NCBI GenBank assembly: GCA_046074525.1
Contig: JBJTOK010000043.1
Coordinates: 186,001 to 250,000, forward strand
Direction of reading: 5' to 3'
Length of the DNA: 64,000 bases
Source of the DNA: JAHEZL01 sp046074525
GTDB lineage: Bacteria > Bacteroidota > Bacteroidia > Flavobacteriales_C > GCA-002722245
The position numbers were made by a program, and so were the translations under genes. Shown one piece after another: positions 34,814 to 43,353 of the stretch; the stretch's first letter is position 1, and each line of letters starts with the position of its first letter. The notes under the pieces were generated by a model that saw only the letters and a list, made by a program, of their open reading frames with translations, made no database searches and was not told the DNA's origin.

Positions 34814-35800
34814 ATGAATAAAAAAATTACTTTATTGTTTACCACGCTCATAACGGCAGGAAGCCTTATGGCGAAAACAGCAGTAGTGCTGAGTTTTCCT
34901 TTCAGCGAAAACTACAACGATGTTTCACCGAATGCCTATGCAACATCGGTGGTGGGCACACCAACCCTCGCCGCCGACGCAGCGAATCATGCAAAAAGCG
35001 CCGTGAATACAAGTACGGGAGGCATTGCGCTTGATGCCAATACAGGCGATTACAAAGTGAATTTCCCCTGGACATTCTCGGCCAACTTTAAGATGAATGC
35101 ACTTGGTGTGGTGAATCCTATTTTTACTTCCGAAGACGACCAAAGCTCTTACAGCGGCATCTGGGTACAAGTATTGTCGGATGGCCGTGTAGCTGCCAAC
35201 GTGGGCAATGGCGGCACACCAAATTCCAGCGGAAGGAAGTCCGCAGTTACCGATAACGCTGTGGTTTCAGCCGGACAATGGTATCAGGTGGTGGTAGTAG
35301 CTAAATCGATAAGCGATTTTTCCATTTACATCAATGGCAACCTTTGTGCTTCTTCTTTGTCCGGAGACGCTACCAGCATTGTGTACAAAAACGGTAGTGG
35401 CAATGTCGCCAAAATCGGTACCTACAATAAGGGAACAGGCAACACTTATTATTTTGATGGCTCAATTGATGAGCTTAATCTTTGGAGCGCTGAATTGACG
35501 GGAACTCCCCTCACCGATCTGCTCAATGCCGGAAAATCTGTTTCGGTATTCGAGGTTGAGCAAACAAATCATTTTCGCATTTATCCCAACCCTGCTTCTC
35601 AATATATAGCCATCACTGTGGGGGCTCAATGGAATACAAACAACAGCAGTGTAGCTATCGTGGATGCTTTTGGGAAAACAGTGAAACAGGAATCTTTTAA
35701 CGGCAGCGGCATCAACCTGCAGGACCTGGCCCCAGGTGCATACATCCTCTCTCTCCGCAACGAAGAAGAAATACTAAGCGAAAAATTAATCATTCAATAA
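34814..35800 (+). CDS. LamG-domain T9SS surface protein
   Basis: 328 aa. A signal peptide (ITLLFTTLITAGSLMAKT) precedes a LamG/concanavalin-like domain at about 25-240 (YKVNFPWTFSANFKMNAL, GQWYQVVVVAKSISDFSIYING, YYFDGSIDELNLWSAELTG). The T9SS C-terminal sorting domain follows at about 250-328 (FRIYPNPASQYIAITV ... GAYILSLRNEEEILSEKLIIQ). LamG domains usually bind glycans or proteins, so this is a likely exported adhesin or glycan-binding protein. It is the first gene of a two-gene operon with a paralogue 11 bases downstream and is preceded by the dyad promoter at 34742. Confidence 0.9.
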   Translation: MNKKITLLFTTLITAGSLMAKTAVVLSFPFSENYNDVSPNAYATSVVGTPTLAADAANHAKSAVNTSTGGIALDANTGDYKVNFPWTFSANFKMNALGVVNPIFTSEDDQSSYSGIWVQVLSDGRVAANVGNGGTPNSSGRKSAVTDNAVVSAGQWYQVVVVAKSISDFSIYINGNLCASSLSGDATSIVYKNGSGNVAKIGTYNKGTGNTYYFDGSIDELNLWSAELTGTPLTDLLNAGKSVSVFEVEQTNHFRIYPNPASQYIAITVGAQWNTNNSSVAIVDAFGKTVKQESFNGSGINLQDLAPGAYILSLRNEEEILSEKLIIQ

Positions 35801-35811
35801 AATCATCCCTC

Positions 35812-37368
35812 ATGAAAAAACAAATACTTTCTTTTTTTGTCATTTTGCTGGCTGGCGCTCCGGCGTTTGCTTCCAATAAGGCTTTGAATACCACTACCAG
35901 TGGCTATCTTAAAACGTCAACTGCGCCTTTTACAGGCAATATGGCTTTTACTTTTGAATTGTGGTTCAATGGTTCCGGAGCCAGTACTTATGGCCGCTTG
36001 ATCAGTTTCAGCAATTTTGCTTTTGAAATAGCAACGGGAAACAACACTATCAATGTTTATGATGGCAGCTGGAGAGCCACAGGCGTTACCGGCATGAACA
36101 GCGGATGGCACCACGTAGCAGTAAGCAACGACATGAGCAATATGGTGGTGTATGTTGATGGTGCACAAGTGTATACTAAGGCTTCTGCAACTTTTAATTT
36201 TACCGGACAAAATATGTTTGTCGCCGCACAAGGCAAAACACAGGCCTCCAACGAAAGATTTGTGGGAAAAATAGATGAGTTGCGTATTTGGAACAAGGCG
36301 CGCACCCTTCAGGAAATCAATGATACAAAAGATATGCAGTTGCTGGGCACCGAAAGTGGCTTGGTGGCTTATTACGATTTCAACGATGGCAATGCCAACA
36401 ACAAGGGTTCGGGAGCTAACCTTAATCTCACGCTTACTTCCAGCCCGGCTTTCTTAACTACCAACTACGTGGATTACCTCAATGATTATGCTTTAGATTT
36501 TGACGCTGCCGACGATAAACTTTCAATGGCTACACCGCTCTCAGGCAATAGTGATTTCACCCTTGAAACACAGTTCAAAACCACAGCCGGAAATGCACAA
36601 TACTACCGCCGTATTTTTGGCTGGTCGGCTTATGCTTTTGAAGTAGCTATCGTAAATGGCCGCATCTATACTTACAAAGGGTCCTGGTCTAGTCCGAGTG
36701 TTTATAACTTCAACGACGGGCAATGGCATCATCTGGCCATCACCAAAAGTGGTACAACAGTATCTATTTACATTGACGCCACATTGCTGGGAACCCGCAC
36801 ATTAACCCTTGCATTAAACGGGAATATGTATGTTGGCGGCCCTTATGATACCGAGCCTACCGACCACTATGGCGGACAGCTGGATGAAGTGCGCATATGG
36901 AATGTTGCCCGAACCCAGCCCGAAATTGAAGCCAGTATGAACGGAGAACTGGTTGGAAATGAAAGCGGCCTCATTCATTATTTCGATTTCAATACACCTT
37001 CAAGCGCCACTGCAGTGCTCAATGAAGTTAGCGGAGGAGCGTCTATTACGCGCTCTGGTGCCAGCAGCACCAATAATTTGCCGAAATATACAGCAGCTAC
37101 AAAAAATTCCATTGCGACCTCTGTTGCAGATGTCCCGGATCCTTCTTCCGATCTGCTTACCATCTATCCTAATCCTGCCACATCCACCGTTAACCTTAAT
37201 ATTCCCCAGGCAACAAAAGTGGTGTTGATGGATGCAGCAGGAAAAACAGTGCTGTCATTGTACAACCCAACATCACAGATTGACTTGTCTTCGCTTAACG
37301 CCGGCCTTTATTTTATGAATGTTTACAGCGAAAATGCTGTGCAAACGGCGCTGGTGATGAAGCAGTAA
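35812..37368 (+). CDS. double-LamG T9SS surface protein
   Basis: 518 aa. A signal peptide ends PAFAS. Two LamG domains follow, about 20-205 (NMAFTFELWFNGSG, SGWHHVAVSNDMSNMVVYVDG, GKIDELRIWNKARTLQEIND) and about 225-405 (DFTLETQFKTTAG, DGQWHHLAITKSGTTVSIYID, GQLDEVRIWNVARTQPEIEA). A T9SS sorting domain occupies about 440-518 (LLTIYPNPATSTVNLNIP ... GLYFMNV). Both LamG copies carry the hallmark WHH-x-A and DE-x-R-x-W motifs, so one arose by duplication. It is cotranscribed with the preceding LamG gene and ends at the terminator at 37395. Confidence 0.92.
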   Translation: MKKQILSFFVILLAGAPAFASNKALNTTTSGYLKTSTAPFTGNMAFTFELWFNGSGASTYGRLISFSNFAFEIATGNNTINVYDGSWRATGVTGMNSGWHHVAVSNDMSNMVVYVDGAQVYTKASATFNFTGQNMFVAAQGKTQASNERFVGKIDELRIWNKARTLQEINDTKDMQLLGTESGLVAYYDFNDGNANNKGSGANLNLTLTSSPAFLTTNYVDYLNDYALDFDAADDKLSMATPLSGNSDFTLETQFKTTAGNAQYYRRIFGWSAYAFEVAIVNGRIYTYKGSWSSPSVYNFNDGQWHHLAITKSGTTVSIYIDATLLGTRTLTLALNGNMYVGGPYDTEPTDHYGGQLDEVRIWNVARTQPEIEASMNGELVGNESGLIHYFDFNTPSSATAVLNEVSGGASITRSGASSTNNLPKYTAATKNSIATSVADVPDPSSDLLTIYPNPATSTVNLNIPQATKVVLMDAAGKTVLSLYNPTSQIDLSSLNAGLYFMNVYSENAVQTALVMKQ

Positions 37369-37394
37369 TTTTCCCTTTGGTTGTTTATAAGCAG

Positions 37395-37425
37395 AGCTCC
37401 CGTTGTATTGACGGGAGCTTTTTTT
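37395..37425 (+). terminator. intrinsic terminator of the LamG operon
   Basis: Perfect 9-bp stem AGCTCCCGT (37395-37403) / ACGGGAGCT (37411-37419), loop TGTATTG, followed by seven T. It lies just before tRNA-Arg. Confidence 0.9.
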
Positions 37426-37439
37426 ATCTTTATCCCGTT

Positions 37440-37513
37440 GGCTCTGTAGCTCAACTGGATAGAGCATCAGGCTTCGGACCTGAGGGTTGGGGGTTCGAAC
37501 CCCTCCAGGGCCA
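37440..37513 (+). tRNA. tRNA-Arg (anticodon UCG)
   Basis: The cloverleaf folds fully: acceptor GGCTCTG/CAGGGCC, D stem GCTC/GAGC, anticodon stem TCAGG/CCTGA with loop CTTCGGA (anticodon TCG), T arm GGGGG-TTCGAAC-CCCTC, discriminator A. It is the integration target of the element to its right. The last 24 bases belong to the 25-bp att repeat that recurs at 50399-50423. Confidence 0.95.
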
Positions 37514-37521
37514 CCCAGTTT

Positions 37522-37561
37522 TACCGTAATGATATGATATTCATATTGTTACGGTATTTTT
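37522..37561 (+). terminator. hairpin terminator after tRNA-Arg
   Basis: Stem TACCGTAA (37522-37529) / TTACGGTA (37549-37556) with an inner stem ATATGA/TCATAT, followed by TTTTT. It lies inside the element and would terminate the restored tRNA. The region 37515-37818 otherwise holds only the arm site at 37572 and a doubtful small ORF. Confidence 0.75.
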
Positions 37562-37571
37562 GTTTTGGAAT

Positions 37572-37590
37572 TGTCAAACATTTGCCAAAC
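37572..37590. repeat. left-end arm-type site (TGTCAAACATTTGCCAAAC)
   Basis: Matches the right-end copy at 50250-50268 at 18 of 19 positions, in the same orientation. Each copy is two tandem TG[TC]CAAAC words 11 bp apart. Presumed integrase arm-binding site about 58 bp inside attL. Confidence 0.6.
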
Positions 37591-37759
37591 TTTCACTGCT
37601 TTTCCTGTTTGTAATAAGCAGTCCCTTTTTTGGGCAGAAATTTATGTGCCCCCATGTTTCCTTTTTTGATTTACCTCCTGAGAATTGTTTGTATACCTGT
37701 GGCCGCGCGATTTCATTCCTTAATTGAATTAGTTTGATTTTGTCAGCTTTCAGTGTCAT
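37574..37759 (-). CDS. possible 61-aa protein, doubtful
   Basis: ATG at 37759 (minus) gives MTLKADKIKLIQLRNEIARP..., a basic 61-residue ORF whose end overlaps the left arm site. It has a codable composition but no recognised family, and it could be a remnant or chance ORF at the element edge. I list it only because it is the sole open frame in this 300-base interval. Confidence 0.25.
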   Translation of the reverse strand: MTLKADKIKLIQLRNEIARPQVYKQFSGGKSKKETWGHINFCPKKGLLITNRKSSESLANV

Positions 37760-37818
37760 TCTGTCCAACTTTTCTTATTGGACTTGTTTTTGCTAATTGT
37801 GAGACGTAAATTTTAAGT

Positions 37819-38193
37819 ATGATTGAATTGGAATTTGAAAATAAATGGAAAGCCAGTATTCCTGCTGATCCAAAAAAGCCTTATGTTCATTTTCGTGCAA
37901 TTGATTTTGTTGGCGTTACTCCGGAGAATTGGTATGTTATTATAGCTGAGGCTGGAGTTATTTTGCTTGTGAAGAAACCTGAAAAAGGAGATGAATGGAT
38001 GAGGTGTAACCCTGCATTCACTTTTAAAGCACCACAAGTACCTTCTGCTGTTTTAGGTGCAGTAGCTTACAATGATAGTGTTTTAGATTTGGAATTAGAG
38101 TTTGCTGGAAATGGACGAGTGCCGGATGCTTTTGTTGCACGAGTTTCTTATGTACTAAGTGAGAGTTCGGAGACGGGAACGTACGACTATTAG
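37819..38193 (+). CDS. hypothetical protein at the left end of the element
   Basis: 124 aa with no signal peptide or membrane helix. It looks beta-rich, with a central WYVIIAEAGVILLVKKPEKGDEWMR segment, and ends in acidic and Ser residues (SESSETGTYDY). I do not recognise it. It reads away from the tRNA and towards the minus-strand mutagenesis operon, with a 19-base gap to the SRAP stop codon, so it forms its own transcription unit next to attL, a common place for accessory cargo. Confidence 0.6.
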   Translation: MIELEFENKWKASIPADPKKPYVHFRAIDFVGVTPENWYVIIAEAGVILLVKKPEKGDEWMRCNPAFTFKAPQVPSAVLGAVAYNDSVLDLELEFAGNGRVPDAFVARVSYVLSESSETGTYDY

Positions 38194-38212
38194 ATGGAAT
38201 CAATGTAACTCT

Positions 38213-38983
38213 TTATTTTCCCTGGATTTCATTTATTTCTGAGTACACAAAGACAAGTTCTGGGTATTCAAATTCTACAGATGCTTCTGGTGTGTTGCCA
38301 GTTCCATTTTTTCCCAATAGGGGTTTTACGCTGTGGACTTCAAATTCATTAGAATCAAAGGGGATGAAGAGCTGGCTGTAATCAGTTGAATTTTCTAACC
38401 AGATCTTTTGTCCTTCTTCATTCAGTATTACTGGCATTCTTTTCTTCGTGTTATGAATTACTTGTAGTAGACTGTTTGCGTTGGTTGTGACAATAGTGAC
38501 AGTCTTTAATATTTCTCCGGTCTCCGGATTTACCCATTCACTCCATAATCCCGCCAGTACCATAGGGCCGGTTTTTAATTGCACGAAGAATGGGTATTTG
38601 TTTTTGCCCTGGTGCATATATTCGTAGAAACCATCAATTGCTATAATGCATCTGCGATGGATTGCAGATTCACGAAAAGATTTTTTTTCGAAAATGGTTT
38701 CGCAGCGTGCGTTGATTGTCATTCTTCTGATCTCTTCTGCGCTTTTTTCATCCCTACAATCAGAGGGAATAAGCCCCCATGATAGATACTGTGGGTTGCT
38801 TCCTGGTTCGTTTGTTTGCACGACTAGAAATGGATGTGTTTGTGCTTGAATAAAGTAGTTTTCATTTTCCGGTTCAGCTTTCTTTAGCTCCTCGATAATG
38901 TCGTCAATTTCTTCCGCTGAGGCTTTATTGCGCAAAGCAAGGATGAGTTCTCTTCGCAATATTGATTTTGCACTGTAGCACAT
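38213..38983 (-). CDS. SOS-response-associated peptidase (SRAP/HMCES family)
   Basis: 256 aa. The catalytic Cys2 follows the initiator Met directly (MCYSAKS). Other active-site residues are present: Asn91 (INARCET), Glu121 (DGFYEY) and His177 (VIHNTKKRMPVIL). Family members form a thiazolidine crosslink with abasic sites in single-stranded DNA, shielding them from error-prone processing. It is the last gene of the dnaE-dinB-SRAP operon (13 bases after dinB), which fits a role in tolerance of DNA damage. Residues about 25-45 (EEIDDIIEELKKAEPENEN) form an acidic insertion. Confidence 0.94.
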   Translation of the reverse strand: MCYSAKSILRRELILALRNKASAEEIDDIIEELKKAEPENENYFIQAQTHPFLVVQTNEPGSNPQYLSWGLIPSDCRDEKSAEEIRRMTINARCETIFEKKSFRESAIHRRCIIAIDGFYEYMHQGKNKYPFFVQLKTGPMVLAGLWSEWVNPETGEILKTVTIVTTNANSLLQVIHNTKKRMPVILNEEGQKIWLENSTDYSQLFIPFDSNEFEVHSVKPLLGKNGTGNTPEASVEFEYPELVFVYSEINEIQGK

Positions 38984-38996
38984 AAGATAAAGTTAC

Positions 38997-40154
38997 TCAT
39001 TTCCCTTTATAAGCTCCCATCGTTACAGCACGAGTAACGGCATCTGCTCCGAACCGTTTTTTCAAATGGTCAATTGCCTGGAGTAGGTTTATCTGTTCTA
39101 TGGTATCTTCAAAAAGGTCAATTTGTGGATTTCCTTGTACCAATCCTCCAAAGCGAACACCGACCAGTCTTATCGTCATTCTTCTTTGGTAAAGAAGATC
39201 AAATAAGGGTAAGACAGTATTAATTAAAACATCATCGTTGGCACTGTATGGTATTTTCTTTTGTTTGGTTTCAGTATCGAAGTTGGAATATCGAATTTTC
39301 ACCGTAACTACTGAGGCAAGCTGTTTTGACTGTCGTAGATCAAAAGATAAGTCTTCGACCATTTTAATTAACAACGCCTTCAGTTCTTTTATGTTGGTGG
39401 TGTCCTTTTCAAAAGTTCTTTCTGTTGAGATTGATTTTCTTTCCGAGTATGGCTCTACATTTGTCAGATCAATGCCGTTCGCCTTTTTCCACATGGTTAG
39501 GCCATTGTCACCAAACATCTGGTAAAGAAATTCCTTAGGTGTCTCGGCAAGATTTTGAATGATTCGGATACCAATTCGAGAGAGCTCTCGATAAGTTTCT
39601 GTGCCAATCATTGGCATTTTTTTAATGCTTAATGGATTAATGAAGATTTGTGTTTGCGAAGGAGGAACTTCTATTTTTCCTCTTGGTTTTCCTTCTCCGG
39701 TCGCAATTTTGGATACCGTTTTGTTGACTGATAGTCCAAAACTCATGGGAAGCCCCGTCTCTCGAATGATTTTTTCGATGAGTTCATTTGTCCATTTATA
39801 GCAGCCGAAGAGTTTGTCTAGGCCTGTCACATCCAGGTAAAACTCATCAATGCTTGCTTTTTCCATTACCGGTGCATTTTCGGCAATAATTTGCGTTACT
39901 TCTGTGGATTTTTTGGAGTAAAGCTCCATATCGCCCCGGATGACTTTTGCCTGAGGACATAGTTTTAGTGCCAATCGCATGGGCATGGCAGATCGTACTC
40001 CATAATATCGTGCTTCGTAGGAGCATGAAGCTACTACACCTCGGTCGGTGTTGCCGCCAATTATTATGGGGATGTTTTTTAATCGTGAATCCCGAAGCCT
40101 CTCACAGGAGACGAAAAATGCGTCTAAGTCGGTATGTACTATAGTTCTTTCCAT
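38997..40154 (-). CDS. dinB: Y-family DNA polymerase (DNA polymerase IV type)
   Basis: 385 aa. Catalytic motifs are HTDLDAFFVSCERL (metal Asp) and KASIDEFYLDVTGL (metal Asp/Glu). A helix-hairpin-helix region (MPMIGTETYRELSRIGIRIIQNL) and a little-finger domain with SISTERTFEKDT follow. It performs translesion synthesis. One base separates it from the upstream dnaE-like gene, so they are translationally linked and probably act together. No clear C-terminal beta-clamp peptide stands out, although the QIDLFED segment near residue 350 is a candidate. Confidence 0.96.
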   Translation of the reverse strand: MERTIVHTDLDAFFVSCERLRDSRLKNIPIIIGGNTDRGVVASCSYEARYYGVRSAMPMRLALKLCPQAKVIRGDMELYSKKSTEVTQIIAENAPVMEKASIDEFYLDVTGLDKLFGCYKWTNELIEKIIRETGLPMSFGLSVNKTVSKIATGEGKPRGKIEVPPSQTQIFINPLSIKKMPMIGTETYRELSRIGIRIIQNLAETPKEFLYQMFGDNGLTMWKKANGIDLTNVEPYSERKSISTERTFEKDTTNIKELKALLIKMVEDLSFDLRQSKQLASVVTVKIRYSNFDTETKQKKIPYSANDDVLINTVLPLFDLLYQRRMTIRLVGVRFGGLVQGNPQIDLFEDTIEQINLLQAIDHLKKRFGADAVTRAVTMGAYKGK

Positions 40155-40155
40155 A

Positions 40156-43100
40156 TTACGTTCTGCCGTATAACTGATTTACTTGTTGTTTTGAAGGATA
40201 GGGATCGCGGGTGAGCGGTGTGCCGGAAAGTTCATGCGTTTTACGAAGAGATGTTTTTTGTGAGGCGTCATCGTAACGAGGATCACTTTTCATAGGAAGC
40301 TTTTTCATTTCAGTAATCTCAATGGTTGGGAAATGAAAATCCACTACAACTTTTCCTATAAGGCTATAGCAGCCGCCTCCCATAAAAGGATAATTCTTTA
40401 ATATATCAGGAAAGTGAGTAGTGTCGAAGTATGCTCCTTTGCTATCAATCCAAGTCCCAAAATTCATGTGTCCTCTTGCTGTTGGAACATCCTTGATGGA
40501 TATGAGCATACCAACCATCACCACGAACTTATTATGCATTTGTCCCAACTGTTCAACAAACACTGTATCTCCCGTTTCAACATCTAATAAATCAAAGGTG
40601 TTAATTGATACAGGAAAACCTAATACGTCTATTTCATCGAAAGCATCTTCAAGTGCAGAGCGCTCAATGACTGGCAGGCTGAAAGGCTTAGGAGGAGTAT
40701 AAAACAAAGCGTCTCTTTGCAAAGGCTTTACCTTTCCCAGAAGCAATCGGGCTTGAATTATTTGTTCTGCCTTACTGCTTTTTGTGAATCGAAAAGCACC
40801 TACATAGATCAAAGGCTTTAGCTGTTCATAGGAGATTTGTGTTCTCAAAATAAAATCCTCCATGGATTGGTAAGCTCCATTTTTCTCTCTTTCTTGGGCG
40901 ATGAGATTTTTAAAATGTTCTTCCAAGTTTTCGATGTGAACAAACCCTAAATAGATGTCTTTTCCATAAAGAGTGGTATAGCATTCACTTCGGTTAATGC
41001 AGGGAATATGTACCTTTCCTCCACTCATGCGCGCTTCATGGACATACACCTCTGTTCTATAAAATCCGCCGAAGTTGTTGATGACCCCAACTATAAATTC
41101 TAAAGGATAGTGAGTTTTTAAATAAAGAGATTGGTAGCTTTCTACGGAGTAACTCGCGGAATGAGCTTTACAAAAGGAATACCCGGCAAAGCTTTCGATC
41201 TGTCGATATACTTCTTGGGTTAGCTCATCGGAATATCCTAACTGTTTGCAGTTTTCAAAGTAGTGTTGTTTTACTTTTTCAAATTCAGCTTTAGATCTTG
41301 TTTTGCCGCTCATCGCTCTCCGTAAAATGTCGGCGTCTCCCAAATCTAGGCCACCGAAGTAATGAGCGATCTTGATTACATCTTCCTGATAAACCATAAT
41401 TCCGTAAGTTTCTCCCAAGTACTTTTCAAACAAGGGATGCAGGTATTTGATGGAATCAGGATTGTTGTGTCGATATATGTATTCTCTCATCATCCCAGAT
41501 TTAGCCACACCTGGGCGTATGACAGAAGACGCTGCAACAAGAGTGTAATAATTGTTACACTTCAGCCTCCGCAGGAGACCCCGCATAGCCGGACTTTCGA
41601 TATAAAAGCATCCAATAGTCTTACCGGTCGAGAGCCTTTCATTGACCTCGGCATCGTGTTTGAAATCCTGAACCCGATGAATGTCGATCTTTTCTCCTTT
41701 GTTTTTCTGAATAAGCTGAAGTGTGCTGTCAATGCTGCTTAAGCCGCGTTGAGAGAGGATGTCTAATTTTTCAATACCTATATCTTCGCTTATATACATA
41801 TCGATCTGAGCGGTTTCAAACCCTTTAGGAGGAAGATCCACTGCGGTATATTGGTATATGGGCTCTTCTGTAATTAATATGCCGCATGAGTGCATGCTAC
41901 GCAAATTCGGCCGGCCTTCTAAAGCATCGCTGTATGTATGTATTTTCTTTACTATGCTGTCACTTACATGAGAAGATTTTGAGGTCCGAGTAAGCATGTC
42001 AATTTCTTCTTTAGGAAGCCCGAATACTTTCCCGAGTTCTCTGATCGGTGAGCGATGTCGGAAAGTTCCAATAGTTCCTACAAATGCAGTATGCTCTTTT
42101 CCGAAGCGTTTGAAGATGTAGCTAAGAATGGTGTCGCGGTTCTTGTGTGACCAGTCAATATCAAAGTCAGGAGGGCTAAGCCTATGTGGATTCAGGAATC
42201 GCTCAAAATACAAATCCAGCTGAATGGGATCAACATCGGTGATGCCCAAGCAGTATGCTACTACACTGTTTGCTCCGGAACCACGCCCTACATGATAAAA
42301 ACCGCAACGAAGGCTATATTGAATGATGTCCCAGGTAATAAGAAAGTATGCTGAGAATCCCAGGTTTTCAATGATCCCCAGTTCCTTCTCTACTCTTTTT
42401 TGAGCTTCTTCATTGTCCTGGCCGTAACGCCTCAGAAGGCCCTCATGTGCTAGACGAGAGAGGAGTTCTTTGTCGCTATACACGGAATCCGTAAAGCATT
42501 TTTTGTTTTTTACTTCTTTGAAATTGTAATTAAATGAACAGCAATCCAAAAGGCGCATGGTGTTTTCAGCAAGCGACGGAAAGGCTTCATATTTTTTTAG
42601 CAACTTATCGATAGGTGGCATGTGATCGGTCAGCGCACAGTGCTGTATATTGAGCAGCTTGTCAATTACTACATTGTGATCGATCGCCCGTAATGCTAAG
42701 TGAAGATTGAAATCAAAACGGGTAGCGATGGTTACGGGATGCATTATTATGCATTTGGAAAGGATGTTTTGATACCTTTTCCCATGGAGAAGATTTACTT
42801 CATCGATGCCGACTCCCACGTATTCATTGTCTCGGAGCTTTGAGGGATGTTTTTTCAAGGGATAGATGACAAATACATGATTGAACTCTGGGGCCCGATC
42901 AGGATGGGGCGTCTTGTTGACTAGGGAAAATGAGAGAAACCGGTTGAGCTCTTTAAAACCGATGAGGTTTCGAGCAAGACCAATGTAGACGAGATCATCG
43001 CCGTTTCTAAATTCAATTCCAGCAATGGGTTTTACACCGGCCCTTCTGGCTTCCAGAACGAAATCATAAACACCGGTCATGGTATTGATATCGGTTAAGG

Positions 43101-43200
43101 CAAGGCATTCAATGCCGTTTTTCTTGGCGATGGCAACCAGCTCTTCCGGGGATAGAATCCCGTACCTCAATGAGTGGTATGTATGTGAATTTACAAGCAT
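40156..43200 (-). CDS. DnaE-type DNA polymerase III alpha subunit (error-prone, mobile type)
   Basis: The frame opens at 43230 (TTG inside a dyad), but ATG 43200 is the better start (MLVNSHTYHSLRYG), giving 1014 aa, shorter than replicative DnaE (about 1160). An N-terminal PHP domain is present, with LTDINTMTG where a catalytic PHP would have TDH. The polymerase palm has GRGSGANSVVAYCLGI and the catalytic Asp pair in PPDFDIDW. FAGYSFCKAHSASYS and an OB-like region (HNKFVVMVGMLISIKDV, RGHMNFGTWIDSKG) follow. Length and the coupling to a Y-family polymerase resemble DnaE2/ImuC of SOS mutasomes. The resident replicative DnaE would be encoded elsewhere. Confidence 0.92.
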   Translation of the reverse strand: MLVNSHTYHSLRYGILSPEELVAIAKKNGIECLALTDINTMTGVYDFVLEARRAGVKPIAGIEFRNGDDLVYIGLARNLIGFKELNRFLSFSLVNKTPHPDRAPEFNHVFVIYPLKKHPSKLRDNEYVGVGIDEVNLLHGKRYQNILSKCIIMHPVTIATRFDFNLHLALRAIDHNVVIDKLLNIQHCALTDHMPPIDKLLKKYEAFPSLAENTMRLLDCCSFNYNFKEVKNKKCFTDSVYSDKELLSRLAHEGLLRRYGQDNEEAQKRVEKELGIIENLGFSAYFLITWDIIQYSLRCGFYHVGRGSGANSVVAYCLGITDVDPIQLDLYFERFLNPHRLSPPDFDIDWSHKNRDTILSYIFKRFGKEHTAFVGTIGTFRHRSPIRELGKVFGLPKEEIDMLTRTSKSSHVSDSIVKKIHTYSDALEGRPNLRSMHSCGILITEEPIYQYTAVDLPPKGFETAQIDMYISEDIGIEKLDILSQRGLSSIDSTLQLIQKNKGEKIDIHRVQDFKHDAEVNERLSTGKTIGCFYIESPAMRGLLRRLKCNNYYTLVAASSVIRPGVAKSGMMREYIYRHNNPDSIKYLHPLFEKYLGETYGIMVYQEDVIKIAHYFGGLDLGDADILRRAMSGKTRSKAEFEKVKQHYFENCKQLGYSDELTQEVYRQIESFAGYSFCKAHSASYSVESYQSLYLKTHYPLEFIVGVINNFGGFYRTEVYVHEARMSGGKVHIPCINRSECYTTLYGKDIYLGFVHIENLEEHFKNLIAQEREKNGAYQSMEDFILRTQISYEQLKPLIYVGAFRFTKSSKAEQIIQARLLLGKVKPLQRDALFYTPPKPFSLPVIERSALEDAFDEIDVLGFPVSINTFDLLDVETGDTVFVEQLGQMHNKFVVMVGMLISIKDVPTARGHMNFGTWIDSKGAYFDTTHFPDILKNYPFMGGGCYSLIGKVVVDFHFPTIEITEMKKLPMKSDPRYDDASQKTSLRKTHELSGTPLTRDPYPSKQQVNQLYGRT

Positions 43201-43224
43201 TTCAAGCAGGAATGATAAAAAATA

Positions 43225-43240
43225 TGTCAATAATCTGACA
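43225..43240 (-). promoter_or_regulatory. dyad operator TGTCA-N6-TGACA before dnaE
   Basis: Perfect 5-bp arms, TGTCAATAATCTGACA, ending 24 bases upstream of the dnaE start. It is the only strong dyad in the 153-base gap. A candidate site for a LexA-like or XRE repressor of the mutagenesis operon. The gap also has a direct repeat AAATCAGCTG near 43290-43310. Confidence 0.5.
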
Positions 43241-43353
43241 ATAAAATAGTCTATTCTAGGTGCTTAATGCAAATGAAGGCAGTGAAATCAGCTGTAAATC
43301 AGCTGAATATTTTTTTCAAGTAGTTGGCGCCTCACGCGAAATTGGGGAAGGGA

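Noticed and set aside
43201..43230. Ten extra codons at the start of the dnaE frame
   Set aside because: They start with TTG inside the TGTCA/TGACA dyad; ATG 43200 begins the conserved PHP motif.
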